58,219 nucleotides of DNA, taken from Rhizobium rosettiformans W3. GTDB taxonomy: Bacteria; Pseudomonadota; Alphaproteobacteria; Rhizobiales; Rhizobiaceae. The stretch covers positions 1 through 58,219 of the forward strand of contig NZ_STGU01000018.1 in NCBI RefSeq assembly GCF_004912135.1, read 5' to 3'. The translations under genes and the position numbers were made by a program. The notes under the pieces are model-generated. The model made no database searches, was not told the DNA's origin, and saw only the letters and a list, made by a program, of their open reading frames with translations. Below are positions 20,885 to 30,717 of this stretch, piece by piece (position 1 is the stretch's first letter; each line of letters begins with the position of its first letter).

Positions 20885-21244
20885 TTACTTGACGTATACG
20901 ACCTTACCGCCGTTGGCTGCAGTTTCAACGTCGATGACGTTCATGGTCTCGATGCTCTTTTCCTGCAGAGCTGCCATGATGGCCGGGTCAGCGCTTGCCT
21001 CTGCCTGGGCTTCAGCCATGGCGCTCTGGTCGTTGACCATTGCTTCCAGGCGGGTGTGCTGCTGACGGTCCTGGTCATTGTTCAGGCTGTCGAGATAGAC
21101 GATGTTCACGCCTTCGGTCATCGTCGTGGAATTCGTGGTGGTCGTGGTGTCAACCATCGGATCAGCGGTCTGGGCCAGTGCCACGCCCGAGAAGGACGCG
21201 ATAGACATTGCACCGGCGAGCGCGAGTTTAACGGCAGAATTCAT
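20885..21244 (-). CDS. Small secreted protein of unknown function
   Basis: 119 residues from ATG 21244, which has AAGGAG 8 nt upstream. A clear Sec signal peptide (KLALAGAMSIASFSGVALA) ends at about residue 24. The mature protein starts with a Thr-rich stretch (DTTTTTNSTTMTEG), then a helical region with Ala/Gln/Met and the ending VIDVETAANGGKVVYVK. No family was recognised. It is followed by its own terminator, so it is a single-gene unit. Its moderate size and clean ribosome site argue that it is real. Confidence 0.8.
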   Translation of the reverse strand: MNSAVKLALAGAMSIASFSGVALAQTADPMVDTTTTTNSTTMTEGVNIVYLDSLNNDQDRQQHTRLEAMVNDQSAMAEAQAEASADPAIMAALQEKSIETMNVIDVETAANGGKVVYVK

Positions 21245-21463
21245 GATATTTCTCCTTGGTTTCCTTTCAGAAACTTCCGCGTCGTCGGAAGCACTGGAGA
21301 AACGTCCGGAGCCGGACAGAGTTCCGTATGCTTTAAAATAACTATTGACTAAAACGTGTTTATCTGTCGCCGGAAAATTTGGAACTTTTCGGCCTGACCT
21401 TTTGCACAAACGGGAACGAGCCCCGACACGGTCGAGGCTCCTTCCGGGGAAGAGTGATTACGC

Positions 21464-21928
21464 TCAGGCAGCCTGGGCGAGTTCGTCGGCGATGACGGTG
21501 TCGAGGTTGAGGAAGCAGACCATCGACTTCTCGAGAGCGACGATGCCGCGGCAGAAGGCGCGCTGCGCTTCCGGGATGATTTCCGGTGCCGGCTGCAGAT
21601 CTTCGCTCTTGATCGTCATCATGTCGGAAACCTGTTCGACCAGGAGGCCCACCAGCTTGCCGGCGATGTCGGTCACGATGATCGCTGCACGTTCGGACGG
21701 TTCCGTCATCTTCATGCCCAGGCGGCATGCCATGTCGATGACCGGGATCACGGCGCCGCGCAGGTTGATCAGGCCGAGAACGTAAGGCGGCGTGTGCGGC
21801 ATCGGGGTTACCGGTGCCCAGCCACGAATTTCGCGGATGGCCATGATGTCGATGCAGAATTCCTGGTCGCCGAGATGGAAGGATACGATTTCCAGATAGG
21901 CGCCCGACTGTTTGATGGCATTGCTCAT
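21464..21928 (-). CDS. cheW: Chemotaxis coupling protein CheW
   Basis: An SH3-like adaptor that connects chemoreceptors to the kinase CheA. 154 residues; motifs: FHLGDQEFCIDIMAIREI at the N-terminus, VLGLINLRGAVIPVIDM in the centre, and VGLLVEQVSDMMTI. It lies 2 nt downstream of the receptor gene, so the pair is co-translated and this CheW probably serves that receptor. No cheA, cheY, cheR or cheB is in the window, so the remainder of the pathway is encoded elsewhere. Confidence 0.95.
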   Translation of the reverse strand: MSNAIKQSGAYLEIVSFHLGDQEFCIDIMAIREIRGWAPVTPMPHTPPYVLGLINLRGAVIPVIDMACRLGMKMTEPSERAAIIVTDIAGKLVGLLVEQVSDMMTIKSEDLQPAPEIIPEAQRAFCRGIVALEKSMVCFLNLDTVIADELAQAA

Positions 21929-21930
21929 GT

Positions 21931-23898
21931 TCAGAACTCTTCCCAGTGTTCTTGTGCTGCGGCAGCAGGTGCTGTTGCCGAAGCGGTCCGGTTGAATGAT
22001 CCCGCAACCTTGTTCATCAGGGCCCGTGCGGGAGACGGTCTCTGAGGGGAGGCGGTGCGCGCTGCCTCCTGCTGTTGGCCATGAGCAGGTCCGTCCAAGT
22101 TCACCTTGAACTGGCCGACGAGGCGCGAAAGGTTTTCCGCATCACTCGCCAGCGTATGGCTCGCCGCATTGGTCTGCTCCACCATCGCGGCATTCTGTTG
22201 CGTGACCTGGTCCATCTGTCCGACGGCCGAATTGATCTCGCTCAGTCCAACTGATTGTTCTCTCGCGCTGGTAACGATTGCCTTAACGTGCTCGTTAATT
22301 CGTAAAACATCTTCGCCGATGCGGTGCAGAGCCTCGCCGGTTGCCGTCACCAGTTCGACGCCGGAGCGCACTTCATCGCTCGATCGGCCAACGAGGGTCT
22401 TGATGTCGTGGGCGGCCTCCGCAGCTCTTCCGGCGAGCGCGCGGACTTCCTGGGCAACAACTGCAAAGCCCTTGCCGGCGTCGCCGGCGCGTGCCGCCTC
22501 GACACCTGCGTTGAGTGCGAGAAGGTTGGTCTGGAAGGCGATTTCGTCGATGACGTTGATGATCTTGCCGATCTCGTCGGTCGCCCCTTCGATTCGCTCC
22601 ATGGCGGCCATGGCGTCGTTGACCACTTCGCCCGACTTTTCCGCATAGTCCTTGGCGTTGTCGACCATGTGGCTGGCTTCTTCGGCGCGGTCGAAGGCGG
22701 TCTTCACGGTCTCGGTGATCTCCGAGAGGGCCGCCGAGGTCTCTTCGAGCGACGCCGCCTGTTGCTCTGTGCGGCGCGCAAGGTCGTCGGCTGCGCTGCG
22801 CATCTGCTGGCTGTTTGCGTAGATCGAGCTGCTGTTCGTCGAGATCTCGGTCATGACCCGTTTCAGGTTTGTCGAGACCTCATTGAAGTCCGTGCGGAGG
22901 CGCTCGAGATCGGCCGGGAAGGGGCCGGTGATCGTCGTGCAGAGGTCGCCGTTCGAGAGGCGCATCAGACCTTCGCCAAGCGCATCGACTGCAAGCTTCA
23001 GAGCCCGCGTATCGGCTTCCATGGCGGCCGTGCGGCTTTCGCGCTCGGCCTCGTTCTGCTGACGCTGGGCTCGGCTCGTTTCTTCAAGCTCCCGCTTCTC
23101 GATCGCGGCCTTGCGGAACAGGTCGGCTGACCGGGCCATGCCGCCGATCTCGTCGTGCCGCTCGGTGCCGTCGACATGGGCATCGTAATCGCCGTCTGTG
23201 ATGCGCTGCATGCTGTTGCGAACCAAGCGGATGCCGTTGGCAATCGAGTTGCCGTGAATGAACTGCAGCACGATGACGGTGATGAAGGCGAGGCTTCCGA
23301 GCCCGAGCTGGAATGTCAGGGCCTGATCGCTGCGGCTAGTGGCTTCCTTGGCATATTCCTCGACCAGGTTGCCGCCGAGGGCAGAGAGATTGTTGAGCAC
23401 GCTGCCCAGGCGGTCGCCCGCGCCATCGATGGCGTCGTCGATGGCGGCATAGTCTTCTTCCGGTGCGCCGGTCTCGACCATGCGCTTCAGATCGACCTGG
23501 ATGGCTTGGGTCACGGTTTTGAGGTCGTCGGCGTAGGTGCCGACTTCGCCGGGAACGCCGGCCTCTGTCGCCACGGCGGTGAGAACCGGAATGCCGTCGG
23601 TCAGAAGTGCCACGGCGGCGTTGATAATGTCGATGCGTTCCGGCTGGATGGCCCCTTCGCCCCGGTCGATGATGGTGTCCATGGCCGCCAGAACCATGTT
23701 GGCATTGGCCAAGCGCATCTCGTTGATTGTCTCGACCTCGTTCTTGATCTCGATCGAATCGTGGATGGCGGTGGAGATCCGCGCATTCTGGTACCAGCCG
23801 ACCGCCAGCATCGAGCCGATGCCGATCACTCCGGCAGCGCCGAGTGTCATCAGGCGCTGCCTGACGGTCAGGTCTCTACCCAAGATGAAATTGAACAT
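21931..23898 (-). CDS. Methyl-accepting chemotaxis protein
   Basis: Transmembrane chemoreceptor of 655 residues. Order: TM1 about 16-36; an extracytoplasmic helical sensor about 37-190; TM2 about 192-212; HAMP domains around 215-265 and 295-350; a signalling hairpin with the tip [20 protein letters not shown]. The extreme C-terminus is HWEEF, close to the NWETF tether that docks the methyltransferase CheR, so this receptor may be a high-abundance, methylation-adapted type. A linker rich in Ala/Gln/Pro precedes it. cheW follows at 2 nt. The ligand cannot be read. Confidence 0.95.
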   Translation of the reverse strand: MFNFILGRDLTVRQRLMTLGAAGVIGIGSMLAVGWYQNARISTAIHDSIEIKNEVETINEMRLANANMVLAAMDTIIDRGEGAIQPERIDIINAAVALLTDGIPVLTAVATEAGVPGEVGTYADDLKTVTQAIQVDLKRMVETGAPEEDYAAIDDAIDGAGDRLGSVLNNLSALGGNLVEEYAKEATSRSDQALTFQLGLGSLAFITVIVLQFIHGNSIANGIRLVRNSMQRITDGDYDAHVDGTERHDEIGGMARSADLFRKAAIEKRELEETSRAQRQQNEAERESRTAAMEADTRALKLAVDALGEGLMRLSNGDLCTTITGPFPADLERLRTDFNEVSTNLKRVMTEISTNSSSIYANSQQMRSAADDLARRTEQQAASLEETSAALSEITETVKTAFDRAEEASHMVDNAKDYAEKSGEVVNDAMAAMERIEGATDEIGKIINVIDEIAFQTNLLALNAGVEAARAGDAGKGFAVVAQEVRALAGRAAEAAHDIKTLVGRSSDEVRSGVELVTATGEALHRIGEDVLRINEHVKAIVTSAREQSVGLSEINSAVGQMDQVTQQNAAMVEQTNAASHTLASDAENLSRLVGQFKVNLDGPAHGQQQEAARTASPQRPSPARALMNKVAGSFNRTASATAPAAAAQEHWEEF

Positions 23899-24090
23899 TG
23901 TGCTCCCCAGCTCCGATCCGGCCGCCCTTGCGGACCGGTGACGTTACATGCGCAGACCGGGGAGCTGTCTCCTGGTGGACAATCATGTCCGCCTGGCTAT
24001 GTGAGCCAGAACGCTTACAAAGAATCCCGAATATTAGTTAATCTCGAACTAATCCGGACAAATTCCGAAGGACTGGACGGCGACGAGCGG

Positions 24091-24879
24091 CTAAGTTGCT
24101 GTGATTGCACGGCGATAAAGATGCCATGTGGCATGCCCGGCGACCGGCAGGACCACCAAAAGCCCGAGAAACAGGGGAATCAGCGAAAGGATCGACAGTG
24201 CCGCGACGAAGACGCCGAAGGCGAGCATCGGCGCCGGATTGTCGATGACGGTGCGCATGCTCGTCAGCATCGCGGTGACGAAATCGACATCGTGATCCAA
24301 AAGCAGCGGCATGGAGATCACCGTGGCGGTGAAGAGGATCGTCGCCAGAACGGCCCCGACGACCGTTCCGACGGTCAGGAACAGCAGCCCCGGCGGCGTG
24401 GTCAGCACGACGTCGACGAAAGCATCCAGCGTTGCCGGAATGCGGAAGCCGAGAAAGAGAGCCATCAGCAGGCGAACCTGATAGATCCAGATCCAGAAGA
24501 TGAAGAGGACAACAAAGGCCATCCAGGAAAGCTGCCGTTCCCGCTGGCGGAAGACTTCGGCGAGAACCGCTTTCCAGCTGATCGCCTCGCCCTTCTGATT
24601 GCGGCGACTGATCTCGTAAAGCCCGACGGCGACGAAGGGGCCGATCAGGGGAAAGCCGATCGCGACCGGGATGATCATCCAGGGCAGGTGATAATAGGTC
24701 AGCATCACCGCAATGAAGAGGCCGCCGAGCGCGTAGATCGCGCCGAAGAACAACCCGAACGTGGGATAGCTGCGGAAGTCGCGCCAGCCATCGGCGAAGG
24801 CCGCCTTCACGTCATCCATGCGCAGCCGGTTGATCTGCAGTTTCGGCAATGTGCCGCGGTCGAGTGCCTGCTGTTCCAT
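24091..24879 (-). CDS. DUF2189 family membrane protein
   Basis: 262 residues from ATG 24879, with a strong GGGAGGGA just upstream. About six hydrophobic segments; the N-terminal region (INRLRMDDVKAAFADGWRDF) and the first TM pair (PTFGLFFGAIYALGGL, MIIPVAIGFPLIGPFVAVGL) match the DUF2189 pattern. Function unknown; some members lie near cytochrome oxidase genes, and here a SCO-type copper protein gene lies divergently 400 nt away. That link is suggestive only. Confidence 0.85.
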   Translation of the reverse strand: MEQQALDRGTLPKLQINRLRMDDVKAAFADGWRDFRSYPTFGLFFGAIYALGGLFIAVMLTYYHLPWMIIPVAIGFPLIGPFVAVGLYEISRRNQKGEAISWKAVLAEVFRQRERQLSWMAFVVLFIFWIWIYQVRLLMALFLGFRIPATLDAFVDVVLTTPPGLLFLTVGTVVGAVLATILFTATVISMPLLLDHDVDFVTAMLTSMRTVIDNPAPMLAFGVFVAALSILSLIPLFLGLLVVLPVAGHATWHLYRRAITAT

Positions 24880-25016
24880 TGGTCCCTCCCAAGACGTCCG
24901 GTCCTGCGACAATCTGTCAGCAAATGATGATTCTGTTCCTTGATAACCGTCAAGTCGCAACTGCGTGCATCACTTTCTTCGGTGTCATCCTGAACGAAAT
25001 GCGCTAGAATAGTTGC

Positions 25017-25172
25017 ATGGCAGAGGCTGTACGCTCACATCGATGGTTGCCGTTGACGGCCCTGTTCCTGGCAGGGGCGCTGTTCACGCTTGCCGTTTTC
25101 GTGGGCTGGATGCGCTATGGCGGCGATATCTTCCTGACGCTGATCGAGAGTGGGCTCGCCTACTGCTTCTGA
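25017..25172 (+). CDS. Small single-pass membrane protein (51 residues)
   Basis: ATG 25017 to TGA 25170-25172 encodes 51 residues with a basic start (MAEAVRSHRW), one hydrophobic segment of about 18 residues (LPLTALFLAGALFTLAVF) and an ending ESGLAYCF. Base use is high-GC at third positions, like the neighbours, which favours real coding. The ribosome site is weak. It precedes the SCO gene by 122 nt on the same strand and I recall similar short proteins at this spot in rhizobia; no database check was possible. A role in cytochrome oxidase assembly would be a guess. Confidence 0.6.
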   Translation: MAEAVRSHRWLPLTALFLAGALFTLAVFVGWMRYGGDIFLTLIESGLAYCF

Positions 25173-25294
25173 ATGCGCTTGAGGCCCGTGACAAATCCGC
25201 GCTTGTCGCTCTTTCCACACCGAGTTGAATTGCCTCCCGATGCAGAGCGGTTTATCCGCCTTGGCTAGGAATTCTTATGCAAGGAACTGCCAGC

Positions 25295-25894
25295 ATGAAA
25301 ACAGTCAGGATCGTCTTGTGGGCCGCGGTGGTCGTGATGGCAGGTGTCCTCGGCTGGCTGACCTATCAGGTCACGCAGTCGGACCAGACGATTGCGGAGG
25401 CGCCCTTCGGTGTACCGTTCCAGCTGGTCGACCAGAATGGCCAGCCGATCACGGAGCAGGCCTTCCGCGGAAAGCCGACGGCGCTGTTCTTCGGCTTCAC
25501 CCATTGCCCCGAAGTCTGCCCGACGACGCTGTTCGAACTCGATGGCTGGCTGAAGCAGGTGGATCCCAATGCCAGCGGCCTCCAGGCCTATTTCGTCACC
25601 GTAGACCCGGAGCGTGATACGCCCGAGATCCTCGGCCGCTATATCTCCAACGTCACCGACAGGGTTAAAGGCATTGCTGGCGATCCGGCGAAGATTGCCG
25701 AAGTCGTAAAAGGCTTCCGCGTCTATGCGAAAAAGATCCCGCTCGACGAAAGCCAGCCCGACGGCGACTACACCATGGACCATACGGCCTCGGTCTTCTT
25801 GCTGGACGCTGAGGGACGCTTCAAGGGCACGATCGCCTATGGCGAGAATCCCGACACGGCGATCAAGAAGCTCGAAAACTTGATGAAGGGCTGA
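25295..25894 (+). CDS. SCO family copper chaperone / thiol protein
   Basis: A membrane-tethered thioredoxin-fold protein that helps assemble the CuA centre of cytochrome c oxidase. 199 residues: N-terminal anchor (RIVLWAAVVVMAGVLGWL), then the copper-binding CxxxC in FTHCPEVCPTTL and the conserved His in MDHTASVFLLD. VTVDPERDTP is a further family hallmark. ATG 25295 has AAGGA 9 nt upstream; ATG 25277 would add six residues. prmA follows after 87 nt. Confidence 0.93.
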   Translation: MKTVRIVLWAAVVVMAGVLGWLTYQVTQSDQTIAEAPFGVPFQLVDQNGQPITEQAFRGKPTALFFGFTHCPEVCPTTLFELDGWLKQVDPNASGLQAYFVTVDPERDTPEILGRYISNVTDRVKGIAGDPAKIAEVVKGFRVYAKKIPLDESQPDGDYTMDHTASVFLLDAEGRFKGTIAYGENPDTAIKKLENLMKG

Positions 25895-25981
25895 GCGGCC
25901 TCAAGCCCACGGAGGTTGCCTTGGGGGCGATTGCGTTGTACCGCAACCGCTTGCGCACCTGACCATCAAGGATAATCGATC

Positions 25982-26866
25982 GTGGCTGAAATCCGCCTCT
26001 ATGTGACCTGCACCGAAAAGGACGCCAACCGGATCCTCGATCTGATGAGCTTTGCCTTCGGCGAAGAGGATTATGCGATCGCCACCACTGAGGTGGATGA
26101 AAAAGCCGACATCTGGGAAGCCTCGATCTATCTGATGGGCGACCAGGAAGAGGAGGTCGCGCCCCGGGTGGAGGCTTTGCTGGCGGACGAATATCCCGAC
26201 GCCAAGATCGAGCGGGAAGTGATCCCGGACATCGACTGGATCGCGAAGTCACTCGAAGGCTTGAAGCCGGTCCGGGCAGGGCGCTTCCTGGTGCATGGCT
26301 CGCATGACCGCGACAAGGTTCAGAGCCATGATGTTGCAATCGAGATCGACGCAGGCCAGGCCTTCGGCACGGGGCATCACGGGACCACGGCAGGCTGCCT
26401 CGAAGTCATCGAAAAGGTTGTTCGGTCCCGCAAGGTGCGCAACGCGCTCGATCTCGGGACGGGCAGCGGCGTGCTGGCGATTGCCGTGCGCAAGCTGCTT
26501 CCGGTGCCGGTGCTTGCGACCGATATCGATCCGATCGCGGTTCGGGTTGCCAAGGAGAATGCGCGGCGCAACCAGGTGGTCGATGGCATCGACTTCCGCA
26601 CGGCGCCCGGCTTCCACTCCACAGCCTTCCGCGAGCATGGTCCGTTCGACCTGATCATCGCCAATATCCTGGCGCGGCCGCTGATCAAGATGGCGCCGCA
26701 GCTGGTCACGCATCTCGCGCCCCATGGCTCGGTCGTCCTTTCAGGGATCCTTGCCGAGCAGCGCTGGAAGGTGATCGCGGCCTATAGCGGCGAGGGGCTC
26801 TCCCATGTGAAGACCATCTGGCGCAATGGCTGGGTGACCATCCACTTCACGCAAGGGAAGGGATGA
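25982..26866 (+). CDS. prmA: Ribosomal protein L11 methyltransferase
   Basis: SAM-dependent enzyme that trimethylates ribosomal protein L11. 294 residues starting at GTG 25982, with AAGGA about 8 nt before. The N-terminal L11-recognition domain is followed by the Rossmann methyltransferase: AFGTGHHGTT, motif I LDLGTGSGVLAIA, VLATDIDPIAV and IIANILARPL. All are PrmA hallmarks. A terminator closes the gene. Confidence 0.95.
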   Translation: MAEIRLYVTCTEKDANRILDLMSFAFGEEDYAIATTEVDEKADIWEASIYLMGDQEEEVAPRVEALLADEYPDAKIEREVIPDIDWIAKSLEGLKPVRAGRFLVHGSHDRDKVQSHDVAIEIDAGQAFGTGHHGTTAGCLEVIEKVVRSRKVRNALDLGTGSGVLAIAVRKLLPVPVLATDIDPIAVRVAKENARRNQVVDGIDFRTAPGFHSTAFREHGPFDLIIANILARPLIKMAPQLVTHLAPHGSVVLSGILAEQRWKVIAAYSGEGLSHVKTIWRNGWVTIHFTQGKG

Positions 26867-26896
26867 GACGTAACGTCAGTCTCACCCGGAAATGGA

Positions 26897-26925
26897 AAAG
26901 GCGGCCCGCTGGGAGCCGCCTTTTT
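26897..26925 (+). terminator. Rho-independent terminator of prmA
   Basis: AAAGGCGGC / GCCGCCTTT stem with T-run, 30 nt after the prmA stop. Confidence 0.85.
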
Positions 26926-27016
26926 GGCATCGGCATCATGCCGCGCCGAAATCCGCGAGCGTGGGAGGAGCGCTCAAGCGGATGCTAGGTTTGTGGTCGT
27001 ATCCGACCGCCGCTGA

Positions 27017-27190
27017 TCAGATGATCGAGCGCTGATGCGGGCGGCGACGCAGTTCGTCGCGTGTCAGACCCATGGCGGACAGCGATGCGTCGTCAAGCGA
27101 CAGCAGGGCGCCCGTGGCATAGAGATCGGCACGGCGCTGGCGTGCCTCAACAAGATTGTTCAGGGCAGTACGCAGGAAAGACTTGGCCAT
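27017..27190 (-). CDS. DUF1127 domain small protein
   Basis: 57 residues from ATG 27190 (MAKSFLRTALNNLVEARQ). The C-terminal half (LLSLDDASLSAMGLTRDEL) is the DUF1127/YjiS-like signature of short Arg-rich alphaproteobacterial proteins. In some alphaproteobacteria such proteins bind RNA or affect phosphate and carbon metabolism; for this one the function is unknown. Single gene, with about 260 nt of upstream sequence before the aminopeptidase gene. Confidence 0.9.
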   Translation of the reverse strand: MAKSFLRTALNNLVEARQRRADLYATGALLSLDDASLSAMGLTRDELRRRPHQRSII

Positions 27191-27452
27191 CTCTCGGTTC
27201 CTTTTCGGTTTCGGACGCATCACTCTGCGTCATCGATGATCCTCATATAGTCCGATCCGACATGTTCAGTCAGAGGGCTTGAAGCACGGGAGGCCTGCGC
27301 TTGCTGCATAGCAACATAAGGGTCGCCTGAAATTGCGGCATATCTGATTTAGATGATCGGCAATTGCCCTGGAACGATGCGCCGGTGGTGGTGAGGGCGA
27401 TGGCGCCTTGCTATAAGCGATCACAGATTCAGCAACCAGCGCAGGCCAATCC

Positions 27453-29288
27453 ATGTTTCAGTCCTTTGACGTCAAGTCCACGCCGCATCACGGCAAGTCG
27501 AGAATCGCAGCGCTGCGTGCGCTGTTTGGCGAACTCGGCATCGATGGGCTGCTCGTCCCGCGCTCGGACGAGTATCTTGGCGAATACGTACCGGAGTCGG
27601 CCGAACGGCTTGCCTGGGCAACGGGCTTTACCGGCTCGGCAGGCATGCTGATGGTTACGGAAACACTGGCCGTCGTTTTCGTCGACGGCCGCTATGTGAC
27701 GCAGCTGGCCCAGCAGGTCGACCCGGAAGTCTTCACCGGCGGCGATCTGGTCGGCGAGCCGCCACACAAGTGGATCGAAAACCGGGCGCCGAAGGGCTTT
27801 CGTCTCGGCATTGACCCCTGGATGCATACCGGCGCTGAAGTCCGGCGGCTGGAAAAGGCGCTGGCCGACAAGGGCGGAAGCCTGGTCATGCTGCCCTTCA
27901 ACCCCGTCGACCGTCTGTGGACGGACCGCCCGGCGGAGCCGAAAGGCGCGGTGATGATCCAGTCGCTCAATCATGCGGGTGCCTCGGCTGCCGACAAGCT
28001 GAAGACGATCGCCGCCGATCTTTCTGAGAAGAATCTCGCGGCCGTCCTGATCTCCGATCCATCCTCGGTCGCCTGGATTTTCAATCTGCGCGGCAATGAC
28101 GTGCCGCATACACCGCATCCGCTGTCGCGCGCGATCATCAAGTCGGATGGCTCGGCCGAGCTCTTTCTCGACAGCGCCAAGACCAATCTCGAGGTCGAGA
28201 ATTACCTCCGCGATCTCTGTGAACAGGTGGACCCCGCAGTCCTGCCTGAGCGACTGGCGCGCGTGGCGCGCGATGGCGCCCGCATTCTGGTCGATCCCGA
28301 TCTGGCTCCTCATGCCCTGTCGCGCATGATCCGGGAGAGCGGCGGCGACGTAGTCGAAGGCAATGACCCGGCAAAGCTTGGCCGCGCGGTCAAGAATATG
28401 GTGGAGCTCAACGGTTCGGCTGCCGCTCATCTTCAGGATGGTGTGGCCATGGTCGAGTTCCTGCACTGGTTCGACGAACAGCCGCATGGCAGCCTGACCG
28501 AAATCGCGGCCGCCCGGAAGCTGGAAGCGGTACGCGCCGCCGTTGGCGAGCGGATGCAGAATCCGCTCAAAGACATCTCCTTCGACACCATCTCCGGTGC
28601 CGGCGAGAATGCAGCCATCATGCACTACCGGGTGACGACGGAGAGTGATCGGCAGATCCGTTCCGGCGAGATGTTTCTCATCGATTCCGGCGCACAATAT
28701 GTGAACGGCACAACGGACATCACCCGGACGCTTGCCGTCGGCGCGGTGTCCGACGAGCAGAAGCGCTTCTTCACGCTGGCACTGAAGGGCATGATTGCGA
28801 TCAGCACGGCGCGTTTCCCCAAGGGCACGCGCGGCTGCGATCTCGATCCGCTGGCGCGCATCGCGCTGTGGAAGGCCGGTGCCGATTTTGCCCATGGCAC
28901 GGGCCACGGCGTCGGCTCCTATCTCTCGGTTCACGAAGGACCGCAGCGCATTGCCCGGCTTTCCACGCAGGAACTCCTGCCCGGCATGATCCTGTCGAAC
29001 GAGCCTGGCTATTACCGCCCGGGCAGCTTCGGCATCCGGATCGAGAACCTGATCTATGTGCGCGAGGCAGAACCGATCGAGGGCGGCGACCAGCCGATGC
29101 TCGGCTTCGAAACGCTGACCTTCGTACCGATCGACCGCAACCTGATCGTCGAGGACCTGCTGACGCGTGACGAGCTGCAATGGCTCGACGCCTATCATGC
29201 GAAGACCCGGGAAGAGCTCTCTCCGCTCATCTCGGACGCCGCGACCCGCCAGTGGCTGGAACAGGCAACGGCGCCCTTCAGGCGCTAA
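27453..29288 (+). CDS. pepP: Xaa-Pro aminopeptidase (M24B, aminopeptidase P)
   Basis: A dinuclear-metal peptidase that removes N-terminal residues before proline. 611 residues, the length of the long three-domain APP1-like form. The catalytic 'pita-bread' domain has its metal ligands in IDSGAQYVNGTTDITRT (two Asp), HGTGHGVGSYLSVHEGP (His), LSNEPGYY (Glu) and GIRIENLIYV (Glu). Two creatinase-like N-terminal domains precede it. The start context is unremarkable. It converges on the azlCD pair 3 nt away. Confidence 0.94.
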   Translation: MFQSFDVKSTPHHGKSRIAALRALFGELGIDGLLVPRSDEYLGEYVPESAERLAWATGFTGSAGMLMVTETLAVVFVDGRYVTQLAQQVDPEVFTGGDLVGEPPHKWIENRAPKGFRLGIDPWMHTGAEVRRLEKALADKGGSLVMLPFNPVDRLWTDRPAEPKGAVMIQSLNHAGASAADKLKTIAADLSEKNLAAVLISDPSSVAWIFNLRGNDVPHTPHPLSRAIIKSDGSAELFLDSAKTNLEVENYLRDLCEQVDPAVLPERLARVARDGARILVDPDLAPHALSRMIRESGGDVVEGNDPAKLGRAVKNMVELNGSAAAHLQDGVAMVEFLHWFDEQPHGSLTEIAAARKLEAVRAAVGERMQNPLKDISFDTISGAGENAAIMHYRVTTESDRQIRSGEMFLIDSGAQYVNGTTDITRTLAVGAVSDEQKRFFTLALKGMIAISTARFPKGTRGCDLDPLARIALWKAGADFAHGTGHGVGSYLSVHEGPQRIARLSTQELLPGMILSNEPGYYRPGSFGIRIENLIYVREAEPIEGGDQPMLGFETLTFVPIDRNLIVEDLLTRDELQWLDAYHAKTREELSPLISDAATRQWLEQATAPFRR

Positions 29289-29291
29289 AGG

Positions 29292-29603
29292 TCATCCGAG
29301 GAACTGGCGCATCAGCATGACGGCGGCCCAGCCGCCGATCAGCATCGGGATTGGCGGATAGCGCAAACCAATCAGGAAGGCCGCCACCATGGCGACCTTC
29401 ACGTCGATTTGGCCATAGAAGAAGGCCGGTGCGACAAGTGTTGTCAGAACTGCGGCAGGCACGGCATTCAGGGCCGCTTCCAGCCGCGGCGGCATCTGTT
29501 TCAGCCGCTTCACCAGGATGTAGCCGCCGATACGGGTGACGAACGTGGCCGCGGCTGCGGCCGCGATCAACAGCGTCATGTAAGGCGTGAGGAGGGTGGT
29601 CAT
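29292..29603 (-). CDS. azlD: AzlD family branched-chain amino-acid exporter subunit
   Basis: 103 residues with four hydrophobic segments, typical of the small subunit that works with AzlC to export branched-chain amino acids. Motifs: TFVTRIGGYILV near the start, ALNAVPAAVLTTLVAP and LRYPPIPMLIGGW. The start overlaps the azlC stop by the 4-nt ATGA at 29600-29603, so the two are translationally coupled. Confidence 0.9.
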   Translation of the reverse strand: MTTLLTPYMTLLIAAAAAATFVTRIGGYILVKRLKQMPPRLEAALNAVPAAVLTTLVAPAFFYGQIDVKVAMVAAFLIGLRYPPIPMLIGGWAAVMLMRQFLG

Positions 29604-30307
29604 CGTGCAACCTCCTCGGGTCCGGTCTGCTGCGGTGGTGGCAATAGTGCCGCCAGAAGGACGCCTGCCAGAGCGCCGACGCTGATGTGCCATGGGGATC
29701 CGATGAGGTGCTGCGCCACCACGGAGACCACGGCGCTCACGATCACGATCAGCAGGAAATTGCTGCGCTTGCGGAAGCCGAGCACCAGGCCAAGGAAGTA
29801 GATCGGCAGGAGCACGTCGATGCCCCAGTCCGCCGGGTCGCCCATGGCCTTGCCGACAAGTCCGCCGACCGCGGTCATCGCCACCCAGGGCACGTAGATC
29901 ATCGCGCCGAAGCCCAGATACCATGGAAAGGAAACACTGCGGCCACTCTCGCCGCGCGCCAGCGTTTCGGCGAATTGCGGGTCGGTCAGCAGGAAGAAGC
30001 TCAGGATCTTCTGGGGCAGGGTGAAGTGATCCATGAAGGGTGTGATCGCCGCCGAATAGAGGATGTGGCGGAAGTTCACCGCGAGGATCGACAACACGAC
30101 GACCCACATCGGCACCGACTGGCCGAAGAGCTCGATGCCGACGAGCTGGCTTGCGCCCGCATAGACCGTGGCGCTCATCAGGGCGGCTTCGGCGACCGTC
30201 TGGCCGTTTGCCACCGCGACTGCGCCGAACAAGACGGCGAAGGGGCCGGCAGATATGATCATGGGAAGGGCTTTGAGTGCGCCTTCGGTGAAGTCTGATC
30301 GGGACAT
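29600..30307 (-). CDS. azlC: AzlC family branched-chain amino-acid exporter subunit
   Basis: 235 residues from ATG 30307 (MSRSDFTEGALKALP); the frame is open upstream but a start there would add non-conserved residues. About six TM segments. AzlC hallmarks: FAVLFGAVA near residue 25, ATVYAGASQLVGIEL and VNFRHILYSAAI. With AzlD it forms a LIV-E/AzlCD-type exporter. No Lrp-like regulator is adjacent. Confidence 0.92.
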   Translation of the reverse strand: MSRSDFTEGALKALPMIISAGPFAVLFGAVAVANGQTVAEAALMSATVYAGASQLVGIELFGQSVPMWVVVLSILAVNFRHILYSAAITPFMDHFTLPQKILSFFLLTDPQFAETLARGESGRSVSFPWYLGFGAMIYVPWVAMTAVGGLVGKAMGDPADWGIDVLLPIYFLGLVLGFRKRSNFLLIVIVSAVVSVVAQHLIGSPWHISVGALAGVLLAALLPPPQQTGPEEVAR

Positions 30308-30468
30308 GCTGCAAGTTCTCACGTTCAACCGTTGGCTAACCGCTGTCGGCTTGTCCGACAAACCAATTCCGCTGATGGAACGACCATCGGCATTGATGCA
30401 TGGGATTGCCATCCGGTCAGGATTTCAGTCTTGTCGAAAAGTTGCATCCGGCGTGGAGGGAAGGGCAG

Positions 30469-30717
30469 ATGGAAAAGGATCTTATCAGCCGCGAGGACAA
30501 AGAGCGGCTGTTGCTCAAGGTCCAGCGTCATCTATCCGACGAGGCCGAAGTCGATCTGGGGCGTTTCGAGGTCGAAGCGCTCGTCGACCTCGTGGCGCGG
30601 CTGATCGGGCCGCACTACTACAACAAGGGTCTTCGGGATGCCCAGGCACTGCTTGCCCGGCAGGTCGACCAGATCAACGATGCATTTTATGAAATGGAGC
30701 GGCTGCCCGAGGCGTGA
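30469..30717 (+). CDS. DUF2164 family protein
   Basis: 82 residues from ATG 30469, with GTGGAGG about 9 nt upstream. The sequence shows helical, charged character with YYNKGLRDAQALL near the centre, the DUF2164 signature. Cytoplasmic, function unknown. Its stop abuts the panB stop on the other strand. Confidence 0.88.
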   Translation: MEKDLISREDKERLLLKVQRHLSDEAEVDLGRFEVEALVDLVARLIGPHYYNKGLRDAQALLARQVDQINDAFYEMERLPEA

